A model generated the notes under the pieces. It was given only the letters and a program-made list of their open reading frames with translations. It was not told the DNA's origin and did not search any database. DNA of 37,215 nt from an uncultured Burkholderiales bacterium (GTDB lineage: Bacteria > Pseudomonadota > Gammaproteobacteria > Burkholderiales > Burkholderiaceae_E), in the NCBI GenBank assembly GCA_903903975.1, contig CAIVAS010000122.1:1-37215 (forward strand), read 5' to 3'. Made by a program: the position numbers and the translations under genes. The stretch's first letter is position 1; each line of letters opens with the position of its first letter. Below, piece after piece: positions 15,045-23,194 of this stretch.

Positions 15045-15046
15045 CG

Positions 15047-15460
15047 TCAGGGAAGCAGCGCCTCGCCTTCAATTTCCACTTTCGCCGCCGGATCGATGAG
15101 CGCCGATACCTGGACCAGCGTCATGGCAGGAAAGTGCTTGCCCAGCGATTCGCTCCAGGCCTTGCCGACCGCGGCGCCGGCGCGGTTGAATTCGCCGATA
15201 TCGGTGACATACGCCCGCAGCATGACCAGATGCTCGGGTTTGCCGCCAGCCGCACGCAGCACGGTGACCACATTAGCCAGTGCTACGGCCCACTGTGTGC
15301 CCATGTCAGCGTCGGCCGCGACTGAGGGCTCGCCGCGAACCACGCCGATCTGGCCAGCGATGCGCACTTGTGTGGCGCCTCGGGCCACCACTGCATGTGA
15401 AAAGCCTCTGGGTCGAGCCCAGCCTTCCGGAAGTATGCTTTGGTAAGCGATATCGCTCAT
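15047..15460 (-). CDS. Rid family protein (YjgF/YER057c/UK114), lacking the usual catalytic Arg
   Basis: The 137-residue protein has the trimeric chorismate-mutase-like Rid fold. RidA itself deaminates reactive enamines/imines such as 2-aminoacrylate. Typical segments are present: VRIAGQIGV, a long helix with LANVVTVLRAAGGKPEHLVMLRAYVTD, and AKVEIEGEAL at the end. In archetypal RidA the substrate-carboxylate Arg lies in a PAR motif before the last strands; here that motif reads FPAMTLVQV, with Met replacing Arg at about residue 113. That argues against imine deaminase activity and for one of the other Rid subfamilies, some of which act in degradation of aromatic or N-containing compounds. The start at 15460 is preceded by AGGAG. 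It lies 108 bp downstream of the AcoX-like gene, same strand. Confidence 0.85.
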   Translation of the reverse strand: MSDIAYQSILPEGWARPRGFSHAVVARGATQVRIAGQIGVVRGEPSVAADADMGTQWAVALANVVTVLRAAGGKPEHLVMLRAYVTDIGEFNRAGAAVGKAWSESLGKHFPAMTLVQVSALIDPAAKVEIEGEALLP

Positions 15461-15568
15461 GGTCTCAGGTCTCCTGTGTGAAGGTTCAGTTTGAGGATAC
15501 CCGCGACTGGCCGGGTTCGCCCAGGGCGCCCTGATCGAGCGGTAACAGGGGGTAGCCTGGGTCGGTCG

Positions 15569-16573
15569 TCATTCGTCTGGCCTTGATCGGTTCGGCCGGC
15601 TGAGAAAAAATCCTTTTTTTGCGGCCAGTCCGATGCATCGACCGACGTCGATCACCAGCGGGCCGTCGCGACGCACCGTGACCTGCGCCGATTCGCCTTG
15701 CGCGAGGGTATGAAGGCGGTCACCATCAAAGGCCACCACACCCGGCCCTTCGAAGCTGAAAGGCCTATCAAAAGGAAGGCGCTCGCACTCGCTGACCCTT
15801 ACCGTGCCGAAGAGGCCCGGCGATACCGGCACCTGCAAGGTCTGGCCACTGCCGAAGCGAAGCGCAAGCCCGTACTCGTCCTCGAAACCTACCGGATCCA
15901 GATAGCCGCCGATCGGCGCCATGCCGACCGCCCACGGCTCGGCGCGAGTCAGAACCAGCGCGGCGATTCGCTCGGGATCAAAGGGCAGCATGTTGCCGGT
16001 CGAATCACGGCGCAGCAGCACTGCGTCAATCACGCCCGAATCGGTCCAGCGATCGGCCTGGACATGGACCAACTTGCAGCGCGCCCCAGCCTGCGATGCA
16101 GCGATTGCGCCGCAAGCCACCAGCCCTGCGGCCACGCCGGCACTCGTTGCCTCGACTGCTACAGGAAACACATTATTGGTTCCCGTCGACAGCGGGATCA
16201 GCACTGCCTGCGGCCAGGTTTTCGCGATAACACGATGCGTACCATCACCCCCCAGCGCGACGATGACATCACACCCTTCGTCGCGTGCCACCCTGACAGC
16301 GGCTTCGGTATCGGCGGCAGAGTTGGTCACCGGACCGGTCTGCAGCGCGCGAACGCGGGCCCGCAATGGCATCCACTGAAGCGCGCCGGTCGAGATCCGC
16401 GCCGGCTCCTGCATCACCATGATTTCATCAACGCCCATCGCATCCAGACCGGTCGCGATGCGCGCAACCTGCGCCGCCTTGGCTTCATGTGTCACCGCAG
16501 TGGCGCGCGCTGCCAGCCTGCGGACATCTCGACCCGACATGGGGTTGGCGATGATGGCGACTTTGCCTGGCAT
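15569..16573 (-). CDS. ATP-NAD/AcoX kinase family protein
   Basis: The 334-residue protein has the NAD kinase/diacylglycerol kinase fold. The AcoX group is known from acetoin catabolism clusters, where its function is not settled. It starts KVAIIANPMSGRDVRRLAARA, a hallmark of the group. The nucleotide motif GGDGT is at 108-112, followed by PLSTGTNNVFP, which replaces the NE/D segment of true NAD kinases. The C-terminal beta domain is complete. No acoABC genes for acetoin dehydrogenase are next to it, so it is an orphan in a different catabolic setting. It is divergent from the CMD-fold gene across 236 bp. An ATP-dependent kinase of a small metabolite is a reasonable guess; NADP synthesis is less likely. 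Confidence 0.82.
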   Translation of the reverse strand: MPGKVAIIANPMSGRDVRRLAARATAVTHEAKAAQVARIATGLDAMGVDEIMVMQEPARISTGALQWMPLRARVRALQTGPVTNSAADTEAAVRVARDEGCDVIVALGGDGTHRVIAKTWPQAVLIPLSTGTNNVFPVAVEATSAGVAAGLVACGAIAASQAGARCKLVHVQADRWTDSGVIDAVLLRRDSTGNMLPFDPERIAALVLTRAEPWAVGMAPIGGYLDPVGFEDEYGLALRFGSGQTLQVPVSPGLFGTVRVSECERLPFDRPFSFEGPGVVAFDGDRLHTLAQGESAQVTVRRDGPLVIDVGRCIGLAAKKGFFLSRPNRSRPDE

Positions 16574-16809
16574 TGGATGCGTCTCCTTCTGAAATACACA
16601 TCTGTATCTGTCGTGATGTCTTCCACCCGATGCATTGCCAGGGGATCGGGGGCGAGTATCGCAGCACCTCGCTCGTCGACAAAGTGGCGTTCGATCACAA
16701 TGGCGTTGTGCTGATTCAGCTTCGAGTCGGCGCAGAATGGGACAACGCCGTCATCGGGTCGATGCCGGCGGAAAAAAACATACGACAAGCTTTCTTCTGG
16801 AGACAAACC
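16574..16809. promoter_or_regulatory. Divergent promoter region with small inverted repeat
   Basis: This 236-bp region lies between the AcoX-like gene (leftward) and the second CMD-fold gene (rightward). ATACA (16594-16598) and TGTAT (16603-16607) form a small inverted repeat about 20 bp from the leftward start, reminiscent in size of GntR-family operators. GGAG at 16799-16802 serves the rightward start. No strong promoter consensus stands out. Confidence 0.3.
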
Positions 16810-17388
16810 ATGAGTCATCTGCCGTTGCTGCCGGCCGTGCCGACAGAACCGCCCCTGTCCGATATCCTGGCCGATCTGCGCACCCTGGCCGGCCCCGATT
16901 TCGAGTTTCCGAATCTGTATCGCGTCATGGGCCACTCGCCCGAGATGCTGCGCGCCTGGGTCGCCTTTGCCTGGCCGCTGCGACTCAAGGCGACCACCTC
17001 CCGCAGCCTGAGGGAGCTGCTGATTTTGCGTGGCGCACAGGTGTGCAACGCAAAATTCGAGTGGGCACATCATGTTCCGATGGCCTTTTCTGCGGGTGTG
17101 TCACGCGCTCAGATTGATGCGCTCGAGCATTGGCGCCAAGCCGATTGTTTCGATGCGCGCCAGCGTGCTGCACTCCGCCTTGCCGAAGAGGTGTCGATCG
17201 GACCGGCAGCCACGCCTGAGGCAATCGCAGAGCTTCGCGCCTGCGGGTTTACCGACGGGGAAGTGGTCGAGTTGACGCTGACGGCGTCGTTCTATGTTTG
17301 CGTGGCACGATTCCTTGGATCGATGGATATGCCGCTGGAGCCGGAGTACGAAAAATATGTTGCCAACGGCCAGTGCCGATTGCCCTAA
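16810..17388 (+). CDS. Carboxymuconolactone decarboxylase/AhpD-like family protein
   Basis: The 192-residue helical protein is of the longer CMD-domain type. The core motif is LRELLILRGAQVCNAKFEWAHH with C79, E84 and H87/H88. AhpD peroxidase-type members have two Cys (CxxC); here only the first is present, so a thiol peroxidase role is unlikely. It may act as a decarboxylase, isomerase or lyase on a catabolic intermediate. The ATG at 16810 has GGAG 7 bases upstream; the open frame extends left but the extension is not family-like. A Bug-type receptor gene follows after 32 bp, so the two are probably co-transcribed. It is clearly distinct in length and motif from the PcaC-like gene at 589. Confidence 0.83.
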   Translation: MSHLPLLPAVPTEPPLSDILADLRTLAGPDFEFPNLYRVMGHSPEMLRAWVAFAWPLRLKATTSRSLRELLILRGAQVCNAKFEWAHHVPMAFSAGVSRAQIDALEHWRQADCFDARQRAALRLAEEVSIGPAATPEAIAELRACGFTDGEVVELTLTASFYVCVARFLGSMDMPLEPEYEKYVANGQCRLP

Positions 17389-17420
17389 GCTCGGTCTCAT
17401 AACAACAAGAGGGGACTCAC

Positions 17421-18485
17421 ATGAAGGCTGATGGACAGCAATTTCCAAAGTTGGCTGATTCTGACCCGGTCGAATCGCCGTCACCGCGTCCTTCAAACGG
17501 TGAAGCGCGCAGACGCGCGATCGGATCGATCGGTGCGATTGTTGGTGCGCCGTTTGTTATGGGCAGCCAGGCGCGAGCGCAAGCGGCCTGGCCAACCCGG
17601 CCGGTGAAGTACATCAATCCGTTTCCGCCGGGCGGAGCAACCGACACCTTGTCGCGGCTTTTCTGCGCAAAGATGAGCGAGGTCACCGGGCAGCAATGGG
17701 TGGTCGAGAACATCGGCGGCGGCGGCGGCGATATCGGGGTGAACACCGTTGCCCGTGCTGCGCCTGATGGCTATACCTTCGGTCTGGGTGGCGTCTCGTC
17801 TCACGCGATTTCACCGACCCTGAAAGCAGGCAAGCTGCCCTTCGATTCAGACCGAGATTTCACCTTCATCACGAATATCTGGTCGTTGCCGAATTTCCTG
17901 GTGGGCAACCTCGGCCTGTCGGCTGGCACCGTCCCCGAACTGATCGACCTTCTGAAGAAAAATCCCGGAAAATACTCCTACGCATCGGCGGGGCTGGGAA
18001 CAACGCTGCACATCTCAGGCGAGCTCTTCAAGTTGTACGCGGGTGTGGACATGGTTCATGTGCCGTATCGCGGGGCAGCCCCGGCGATGGTCGATGTCAT
18101 CGGCGGTCAGGTTCAGATGATTTTCGACAATATTCCGGGTGCGCTGGTGCAGTACACCCCTGGCAAGGTCAAGGGTTACGGTGTGACCAGCGCAAAACGA
18201 AGCCCTGTCGTGCCGGATATTCCTGCGATTGCCGAGTTCCTGCCGGGCTATGACCTCAGTTCGTGGACGTCGATGTGCGGACCCGCGAAGATTCCTGCGA
18301 TCATCGTCGAGCGCGCATCGATGTTCGCCAAGAAAGCACTCGACAGTCCCGATCTGCAGAAGGCCTTTCTCGAGCGCGGCGCGACCACCTTCTGGCTCAG
18401 CCCTCAGGATGCCACTGCCTATCGCGCCAGTGAGGCAAAGCGCCTGGGCGACATCATCACGCGCGCAAAGATCACCGTCGATTGA
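17421..18485 (+). CDS. Bug/TctC-type periplasmic solute-binding protein
   Basis: The 354-residue extracytoplasmic receptor belongs to the tripartite tricarboxylate transporter family, usually binding carboxylates or aromatic acids. After a 27-residue polar lead comes a twin-arginine-like signal (GEARRRAIGS, hydrophobic run, cut near QARAQA). The mature part starts WPTRPVKYINPFPPGGATDTLSR and has IGGGGGDIGVNTVARAAPDGYT, the HVPYRGAAPAMVDVIGGQVQMIFDN ligand-loop motif and the YRASEAKRLGDII C-terminal helix, all canonical. AGGGG precedes the start at 17421. The membrane components TctA and TctB are absent, as is common for the many orphan Bug proteins of Burkholderiales. It probably delivers the substrate of this region or senses it. 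Confidence 0.92.
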   Translation: MKADGQQFPKLADSDPVESPSPRPSNGEARRRAIGSIGAIVGAPFVMGSQARAQAAWPTRPVKYINPFPPGGATDTLSRLFCAKMSEVTGQQWVVENIGGGGGDIGVNTVARAAPDGYTFGLGGVSSHAISPTLKAGKLPFDSDRDFTFITNIWSLPNFLVGNLGLSAGTVPELIDLLKKNPGKYSYASAGLGTTLHISGELFKLYAGVDMVHVPYRGAAPAMVDVIGGQVQMIFDNIPGALVQYTPGKVKGYGVTSAKRSPVVPDIPAIAEFLPGYDLSSWTSMCGPAKIPAIIVERASMFAKKALDSPDLQKAFLERGATTFWLSPQDATAYRASEAKRLGDIITRAKITVD

Positions 18486-18531
18486 ATCGCGAAATGAAAG
18501 ACCTGGGTCTGTTCGGTCGGCGTCCTTGAAT

Positions 18532-18550
18532 TGAGGCTCAGGTCGCCTCA
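18532..18550. terminator. 6-bp stem hairpin overlapping the CaiB-type gene's stop
   Basis: TGAGGC (18532-18537) and GCCTCA (18545-18550) pair around a 7-base loop. The right arm contains the leftward stop codon at 18548-18550. It lies between converging genes. As at 362-396, the hairpin includes the stop codon and no T-tract follows. Confidence 0.3.
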
Positions 18551-19801
18551 GTCGGCGCTTGCCTGACGCGCCACACCTTCAGCGAGCAGCGCGTCGATAT
18601 CAGCCTCATCGATTCCCGCTTCGCGCAGCACCTCGCGGGTATGCGCACCCAAGCGCGGTGGCACGCGCCGCACCGGCAGCATTTCACCTTCAAAGCGCAC
18701 GCCGTTGCCGGTCAGACGCATGGCCGAATGGCCATCGCCTGCAGGGACCGAGCGAAAAAAACCGACCGCATCAAGATGCGGATCGGTGAAGAGGTCGTCC
18801 AGTTTGTTGACCGGACCGTGCGGCACATCGTGTTCGGTGCAGAAAGCCATCCACGCCTTCGTGGTGCGCGTCACCAGAATGCCTGCCAGATGTCCGTAGA
18901 GCACTTCCACGTTGCGCGTGCGCGATGCGTGATTGGCAAAGCGCGGGTCGGCTGCCAGTTCGGGATGTCCTGCCGCAGTGAAGAAGCGGGTCCAGTGCGC
19001 AGTGCTGTGCGGCATGAGGCAAAGGTAGCCATCGAGCGTGCGAAAGGGCTTTCGTTGCGGCGAGAGCACGCGCGCATAGCCGGTCGGGCTGATGCCGGGC
19101 ACAAAGGTCTGGCCGCCCATGTGCTCGATGAAGGCGAAACCGGCCATGGTCTCGAACATCGAGATCTCGACACTTGAGCCCTGACCTGTACGTTCGCGTC
19201 CCATCAGCGCGGCCAGAATCGCATGCACTGCGACGTTGGCGCAGGTCTTGTCGGCCGCGATCGTAGGCAAAAATCCGGGTTGGCCCGAAGCACGCTGCAT
19301 CAGATCGGCCAGGCCGCTCATACCCTGGACGATATCGTCGTAAGCGGGGCGCCCGGCATAAGGCCCGGCTTCTGAAAAACCGTTCAGACTCGCATAGATG
19401 ACCCGTGGATTGCGCGCCCGAACTGTGGCGGGGTCCAGGCCGATGGCCGCCAGTTTCTGGGGTCGGATGTTGTGCATCACCACGTCGGCGTGATCGACGA
19501 TGCGCAGCAGCGCGGCTCGCCCTTTGGCCTGCTTCAAATTGATCACGACGCTGCGCTTGTTGCGATTCGTGCTGATAAAGCCGCTGGCCAGTCCGGGGAC
19601 CACCGCCTCGGCACCGGCACGCGTGGTGTCGCCGGTTTCGGTTTCGATCTTGATGATGTCGGCACCGTAGTCGCCCAGATACTGACTGGCGTAGGGCCCG
19701 AAGATGACGGTGGTGAGGTCCACCACACGAATGCCGCGCAGGGGTTGCTCGGCAGTCGCTGAACTTGGCGACACGGCGCCTGACGGTTCGGTCGGGTTCA
19801 T
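18548..19801 (-). CDS. CaiB/BaiF family CoA-transferase
   Basis: The 417-residue class III CoA-transferase moves CoA between carboxylic acids. Recognisable parts are LRGIRVVDLTTVIFGPYASQ, the ADIIKIE strand, FISTNRNKRSVVINLK, and PAYDDIVQGMSGLADLMQ with the catalytic Asp of the YDDI segment. The GTGQGSSVEISMFE-type motif reads RTGQGSSVEISMFETM. I chose the ATG at 19801 because AAGGAG lies just upstream; the longer open frame adds 27 unsupported residues. It would activate a carboxylic acid for CoA-ester degradation, in line with the MaoC hydratase and the oxoacid oxidoreductase (which makes acyl-CoA). It lies 125 bp downstream of the MFS gene, same strand, with a hairpin in between. Confidence 0.92.
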   Translation of the reverse strand: MNPTEPSGAVSPSSATAEQPLRGIRVVDLTTVIFGPYASQYLGDYGADIIKIETETGDTTRAGAEAVVPGLASGFISTNRNKRSVVINLKQAKGRAALLRIVDHADVVMHNIRPQKLAAIGLDPATVRARNPRVIYASLNGFSEAGPYAGRPAYDDIVQGMSGLADLMQRASGQPGFLPTIAADKTCANVAVHAILAALMGRERTGQGSSVEISMFETMAGFAFIEHMGGQTFVPGISPTGYARVLSPQRKPFRTLDGYLCLMPHSTAHWTRFFTAAGHPELAADPRFANHASRTRNVEVLYGHLAGILVTRTTKAWMAFCTEHDVPHGPVNKLDDLFTDPHLDAVGFFRSVPAGDGHSAMRLTGNGVRFEGEMLPVRRVPPRLGAHTREVLREAGIDEADIDALLAEGVARQASAD

Positions 19802-19895
19802 CTTGGTCTCCTTGATCCTTGTGCGTAAACAGCGCGCCTTTGACTGCGGCGCTTGGCTGTGAATTCGGGCGATCCAGCCCATTGTGCCATCTCGG

Positions 19896-19915
19896 TGCGG
19901 ACCGTCCCGTCCGCA
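19896..19915. terminator. 7-bp stem hairpin after the MFS gene
   Basis: TGCGGAC (19896-19902) and GTCCGCA (19909-19915) pair around a 6-base loop, 11 bases beyond the leftward stop of the transporter gene. There is no T-tract, so it may be an attenuating or stabilising hairpin between the transporter and CoA-transferase genes. Confidence 0.35.
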
Positions 19916-19926
19916 GGTCAGGGCTG

Positions 19927-21171
19927 TTAACGGCGGGGCAAGGCCAGAATCAGCGCACCTGCCAGCAGGCTCATGCAGCCGACGATGATAAAGGCGCCAT
20001 CGTAGTTGCCGACCACATCATGGTAATGGCCGACAGCAAGCGGTCCGCCGGCGCCAAGAATCAGCGCAAAGGGCAGGGCAGCACTGCGCACCGCACCGAG
20101 ATAGCGACGACCGAAATACGAGGCCCAGATCACTTCCTGCATCGGAATCACGCCGCCCCATCCGATGCCCAGAACGAAGAAAGACAGGTACTCCAGGTTC
20201 AGCGAACGCGCCTGCACGCTCAGCACGATCATGATCAGCGCCAGTCCCGAGAGCGCAACGCTGAAGGCCGCCAGTGGCTTGGGGTTCACGCGATCGATCA
20301 GCCATCCCCACATCGGCTTGGTCACGAGTGCGGGAACCGAGGCGATGGTAATCATCAGGGCGGCGGAGCTGCGTGAATAGCCTGCATCGGTCATGAACGG
20401 AATGGTCTGGAACAGCACCACCGGGATCAGCACCTGGAACATGCTGAAGGCGCCGACCAGCATGTAGAACAGTGGCATGCGCAGCGCCTGCCTGCGCGTG
20501 ACCGAGGTGTCGTAATCGGCCTGCGCGCGGGCGCCGGCCTCGGTGGTCATCTGCGCGGCGCTGCGGCCATCGGGATTGAGGCCATAGTCTTCCGGGGCAC
20601 GTCGCATCATCAGGGCTGCCGGAAGCGCCAGCACCAGGGTGGCCACCGCCATCGCCTGCCAGCCTGCGCGCCACCCATAGGCATCGATGTAGCGGGTGAT
20701 CACCGGTGTCAGACCGATGCCTGCGAAGGACACGCCCATCGATGACCAACCGATGGCCTGGCCTCGATTGGCGACAAACCATTTCGACAAGGTCACGTTC
20801 ACCACCAGACTGCCGATCAGCGCCGCGCCGACCGTGAGCAGGATGCCGTTGAGGATCACCCATTGCCACCAGGCCTGAATCATCGACAGGCCCCACAGGG
20901 CTGCGGTGAGAATGATGAGACCGGCCAGCACGAAGGCGCGTGCACCGAGCCTGTCGACATAGCTGCCGATGTAAAAGCCGGTGAAGGCCATCACGAACTG
21001 GCCCAGACTTCGCGGCAGGATGAATTCGGCCCGCGTCCACGACAGCTCGGTGGTCATCGGCAGCATGAAGGCGCCGATGGAATAGTTCATCGCACCAACC
21101 GACAGGAACTGGGTGACAAAGCCGGCCAAAACGAGCCAGTAGCCGTAATAGATGCGGGAAAGCGTGGCCAT
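19927..21171 (-). CDS. MFS transporter, monocarboxylate/oxalate-formate-type
   Basis: The 414-residue inner-membrane protein has about twelve hydrophobic segments and a central cytoplasmic loop (APEDYGLNPDGRSAAQ through the YDTSVTRRQALR stretch). It starts YYGYWLVLAGFVTQFLSVG, and the loop between helices 2 and 3 contains GSYVDRLGARA, the MFS signature. The helix-4/5 segment LSKWFVANRGQAIGWSSMGVS and the RRAPEDYGLNPDG loop are typical of MCT/OFA-like carboxylate transporters in proteobacteria. The loop before helix 9 reads PMWGWLIDRVNPK. It is placed directly upstream of the CoA-transferase, a natural pairing of carboxylate uptake and activation. Specific substrate unknown. Confidence 0.9.
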   Translation of the reverse strand: MATLSRIYYGYWLVLAGFVTQFLSVGAMNYSIGAFMLPMTTELSWTRAEFILPRSLGQFVMAFTGFYIGSYVDRLGARAFVLAGLIILTAALWGLSMIQAWWQWVILNGILLTVGAALIGSLVVNVTLSKWFVANRGQAIGWSSMGVSFAGIGLTPVITRYIDAYGWRAGWQAMAVATLVLALPAALMMRRAPEDYGLNPDGRSAAQMTTEAGARAQADYDTSVTRRQALRMPLFYMLVGAFSMFQVLIPVVLFQTIPFMTDAGYSRSSAALMITIASVPALVTKPMWGWLIDRVNPKPLAAFSVALSGLALIMIVLSVQARSLNLEYLSFFVLGIGWGGVIPMQEVIWASYFGRRYLGAVRSAALPFALILGAGGPLAVGHYHDVVGNYDGAFIIVGCMSLLAGALILALPRR

Positions 21172-21216
21172 GTCAGCCTGTATAGCACTAGAACAGGCTG
21201 ATGAGCGTCCTCCCGA

Positions 21217-23166
21217 TCATGGTTCGATGAATTTGCCCTGAGTCCATCGTCCGCTCAGGGCGATCGAGCCGTCTGCCTGGTATTCGGTTCCGTTGCCGTT
21301 TCGCACGCCCATCGAATAGTCGCCGTCGTACTTCCGGCCATCGGCGAATTGATAGACGCCGAGACCGTGGGCTTTGCCGTTCAGATAGCCGCCGCTATAA
21401 CGATCACCGTTCGGCAGCGCTCGGCTGCCGACACAGCCGGTCCAGGTGGCCGGGTCGTAGCGGCCGGTGCACGATCGAAGATCGAGTTCGACAGCGTATT
21501 TCTGCAGGGCTGTCGTGACCAGGGGATTCGCTTTGTACTTCTGACGCAGGCCGACCAGCTGCTTTTTCGAGCCGGTACACAGCTCGACGATATTTTTTGT
21601 CAGAAAGGCGGCGCGTTCGGCGTCGTAACCTTCTTCGCCGACGAAGTGCTCGCAGCGGTCGCGACGCTCGACAAATTTCGCAACATCGTCAGGCAAGGGC
21701 GCCTGGGCGTTGGTTGCGTTCTGGGGCGTCGCTGCCATCACGGTCGGTGCCATGTCCGCACTGGCAGCACTCGCGGGTTCGACGGCATTCGCCTCGCCTG
21801 AGGTGGCTGGTGCGCGCGCTTGCGGTACAAGCACTTGTGCAAGCGCATCAGAAAGATGTTTTTTTGATGGACTGCCGGTGTTCAGCATTGATGCCAAGGC
21901 GAGATCGGCGCCGTGCAGACCTTCGGCCATCGTGGCGATATCGATGCCCTGTTGCGGCTTGCCGTTGACCTTGAGTGCGTCGCTGGTGATCTCGAAGCTT
22001 GCTTTGAGCGTGCTGTCCTGAGCCTGCTGAAAGCCCAGATCGAGCATTGCCTGACGCTGTTCATTGCTGAGCCGCTTGAGCGACACGGCGATGTCGCCAG
22101 TTGATCGAAGCTGTTTGACGAGTGACGGCCTCTCGTCTTTGGACGGGGTCATCTCGAGCTCGATCCGTCCATCAATCGAACCGTCTTCAGTCGCCAGAGC
22201 CAACTTCTGGAGTCCGACTTTCATTCCTCGCGAAAGGATCCGACTGAGCGCCTGTCTGGTGCGTGACTGCTCGTCAGCGGTCATCTGCTGAAAGCCGCAG
22301 CTCGAGCGAAATATCTGATTGAGTGCCTGCGTACTGGCGGCATCCAGATCGGTAACCGCGAATTCGAGTTGCAGGTTCTTGAGCGCCTCATTGCCGACGG
22401 CCAGTTGTCGGGCCTTGGCTGTGACCGTTGTATCGAATCGATCGTCCCGGGCCACTGCCTTGGTCAGCAACGACAAGCCCTCGACGGTGCCATCCCGCAA
22501 GCTCAGTCTGTCGACATTGAGGGCATAAGCACCCGTGTCCAGTTTGCGATCCTGCAGATCAATCGAGAGCGACAACCCGTTCATTTCGACTGGCTGAGCG
22601 GCCGACCGCATTGCCAGTCGATCGAGTTTCCAGTCGAGTAATAAACGCGGTCCATCAAGCCGGATGTTTCCGCCCGATGGCGATGCCTTCAGGCCAGTAC
22701 TGCGGCGGCTCAGTTCGGGGATTGAAAAATCGCTGCTGATATCGCCCTGGAAGGCAACTCTCCCTGAGCCTGTCACTTTCGCGTTCGGGCCGATCAATGC
22801 GCTCAGTTCCTCGGCTGTATCGCCGATCGGAGTCGCGACCCAGTCGAAACCGGCCAGGCCCGACGGCAAGGGAAGATGCGCAATGCGGTACGCCACTTTC
22901 GCGACCGGGCCCGAGGCGTCTGACCCATTGTCGGAGCAGTCATCAGTCAGTGCGATATCGGCGGTGCCCGACGACGAGAACCAGCCCCTCTGATGAGCGA
23001 GGTTTGTGAGCTGAAAGCTGGTGGCGTCGTTTGAAGCTGATGCTGTGAGCGATTGCAAAGCTGCTTCGGTCTGTGAGCCGATATATGCCGCAGATCCCAG
23101 CCACCCGGCGACGATCAGAAGCACTGCACTACTCGCTGCCACGCCGGTTCTCATTGAAGATGCCAT
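21217..23166 (-). CDS. DUF945 (YdgA-like) envelope protein with C-terminal MORN repeats
   Basis: The 649-residue exported or membrane-anchored protein begins with a hydrophobic segment at residues ~8-30 (VAASSAVLLIVAGWLGSAAYIG). The following NLAHQRGWFSSSGTADI and long beta-rich body with ELSALIGPNAKV fit the DUF945/YdgA family. After a low-complexity Ala/Pro linker (~430-480) and a helical Cys-containing segment comes a C-terminal MORN block: GDRYSGGYLNGKAHGLGVYQF and DGRKYDGDYSMGVRNGNGTEY. YdgA proteins normally end without MORN repeats, so this is an unusual fusion. ATG at 23166 or 23154 are both possible. It lies 28 bp downstream of the FG-GAP lipoprotein gene and may share its transcript. 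Function unknown; a surface or envelope scaffold is the likeliest guess. Confidence 0.65.
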   Translation of the reverse strand: MASSMRTGVAASSAVLLIVAGWLGSAAYIGSQTEAALQSLTASASNDATSFQLTNLAHQRGWFSSSGTADIALTDDCSDNGSDASGPVAKVAYRIAHLPLPSGLAGFDWVATPIGDTAEELSALIGPNAKVTGSGRVAFQGDISSDFSIPELSRRSTGLKASPSGGNIRLDGPRLLLDWKLDRLAMRSAAQPVEMNGLSLSIDLQDRKLDTGAYALNVDRLSLRDGTVEGLSLLTKAVARDDRFDTTVTAKARQLAVGNEALKNLQLEFAVTDLDAASTQALNQIFRSSCGFQQMTADEQSRTRQALSRILSRGMKVGLQKLALATEDGSIDGRIELEMTPSKDERPSLVKQLRSTGDIAVSLKRLSNEQRQAMLDLGFQQAQDSTLKASFEITSDALKVNGKPQQGIDIATMAEGLHGADLALASMLNTGSPSKKHLSDALAQVLVPQARAPATSGEANAVEPASAASADMAPTVMAATPQNATNAQAPLPDDVAKFVERRDRCEHFVGEEGYDAERAAFLTKNIVELCTGSKKQLVGLRQKYKANPLVTTALQKYAVELDLRSCTGRYDPATWTGCVGSRALPNGDRYSGGYLNGKAHGLGVYQFADGRKYDGDYSMGVRNGNGTEYQADGSIALSGRWTQGKFIEP

Positions 23167-23194
23167 GTTGCTCGATGCCTGTCGGGGTGGCCGC

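Noticed and set aside
15522-15533. 12-bp palindrome CAGGGCGCCCTG upstream of the Rid-family gene
   Set aside because: Made only of common GC-rich words and not aligned with any promoter element; noted but not called an operator.
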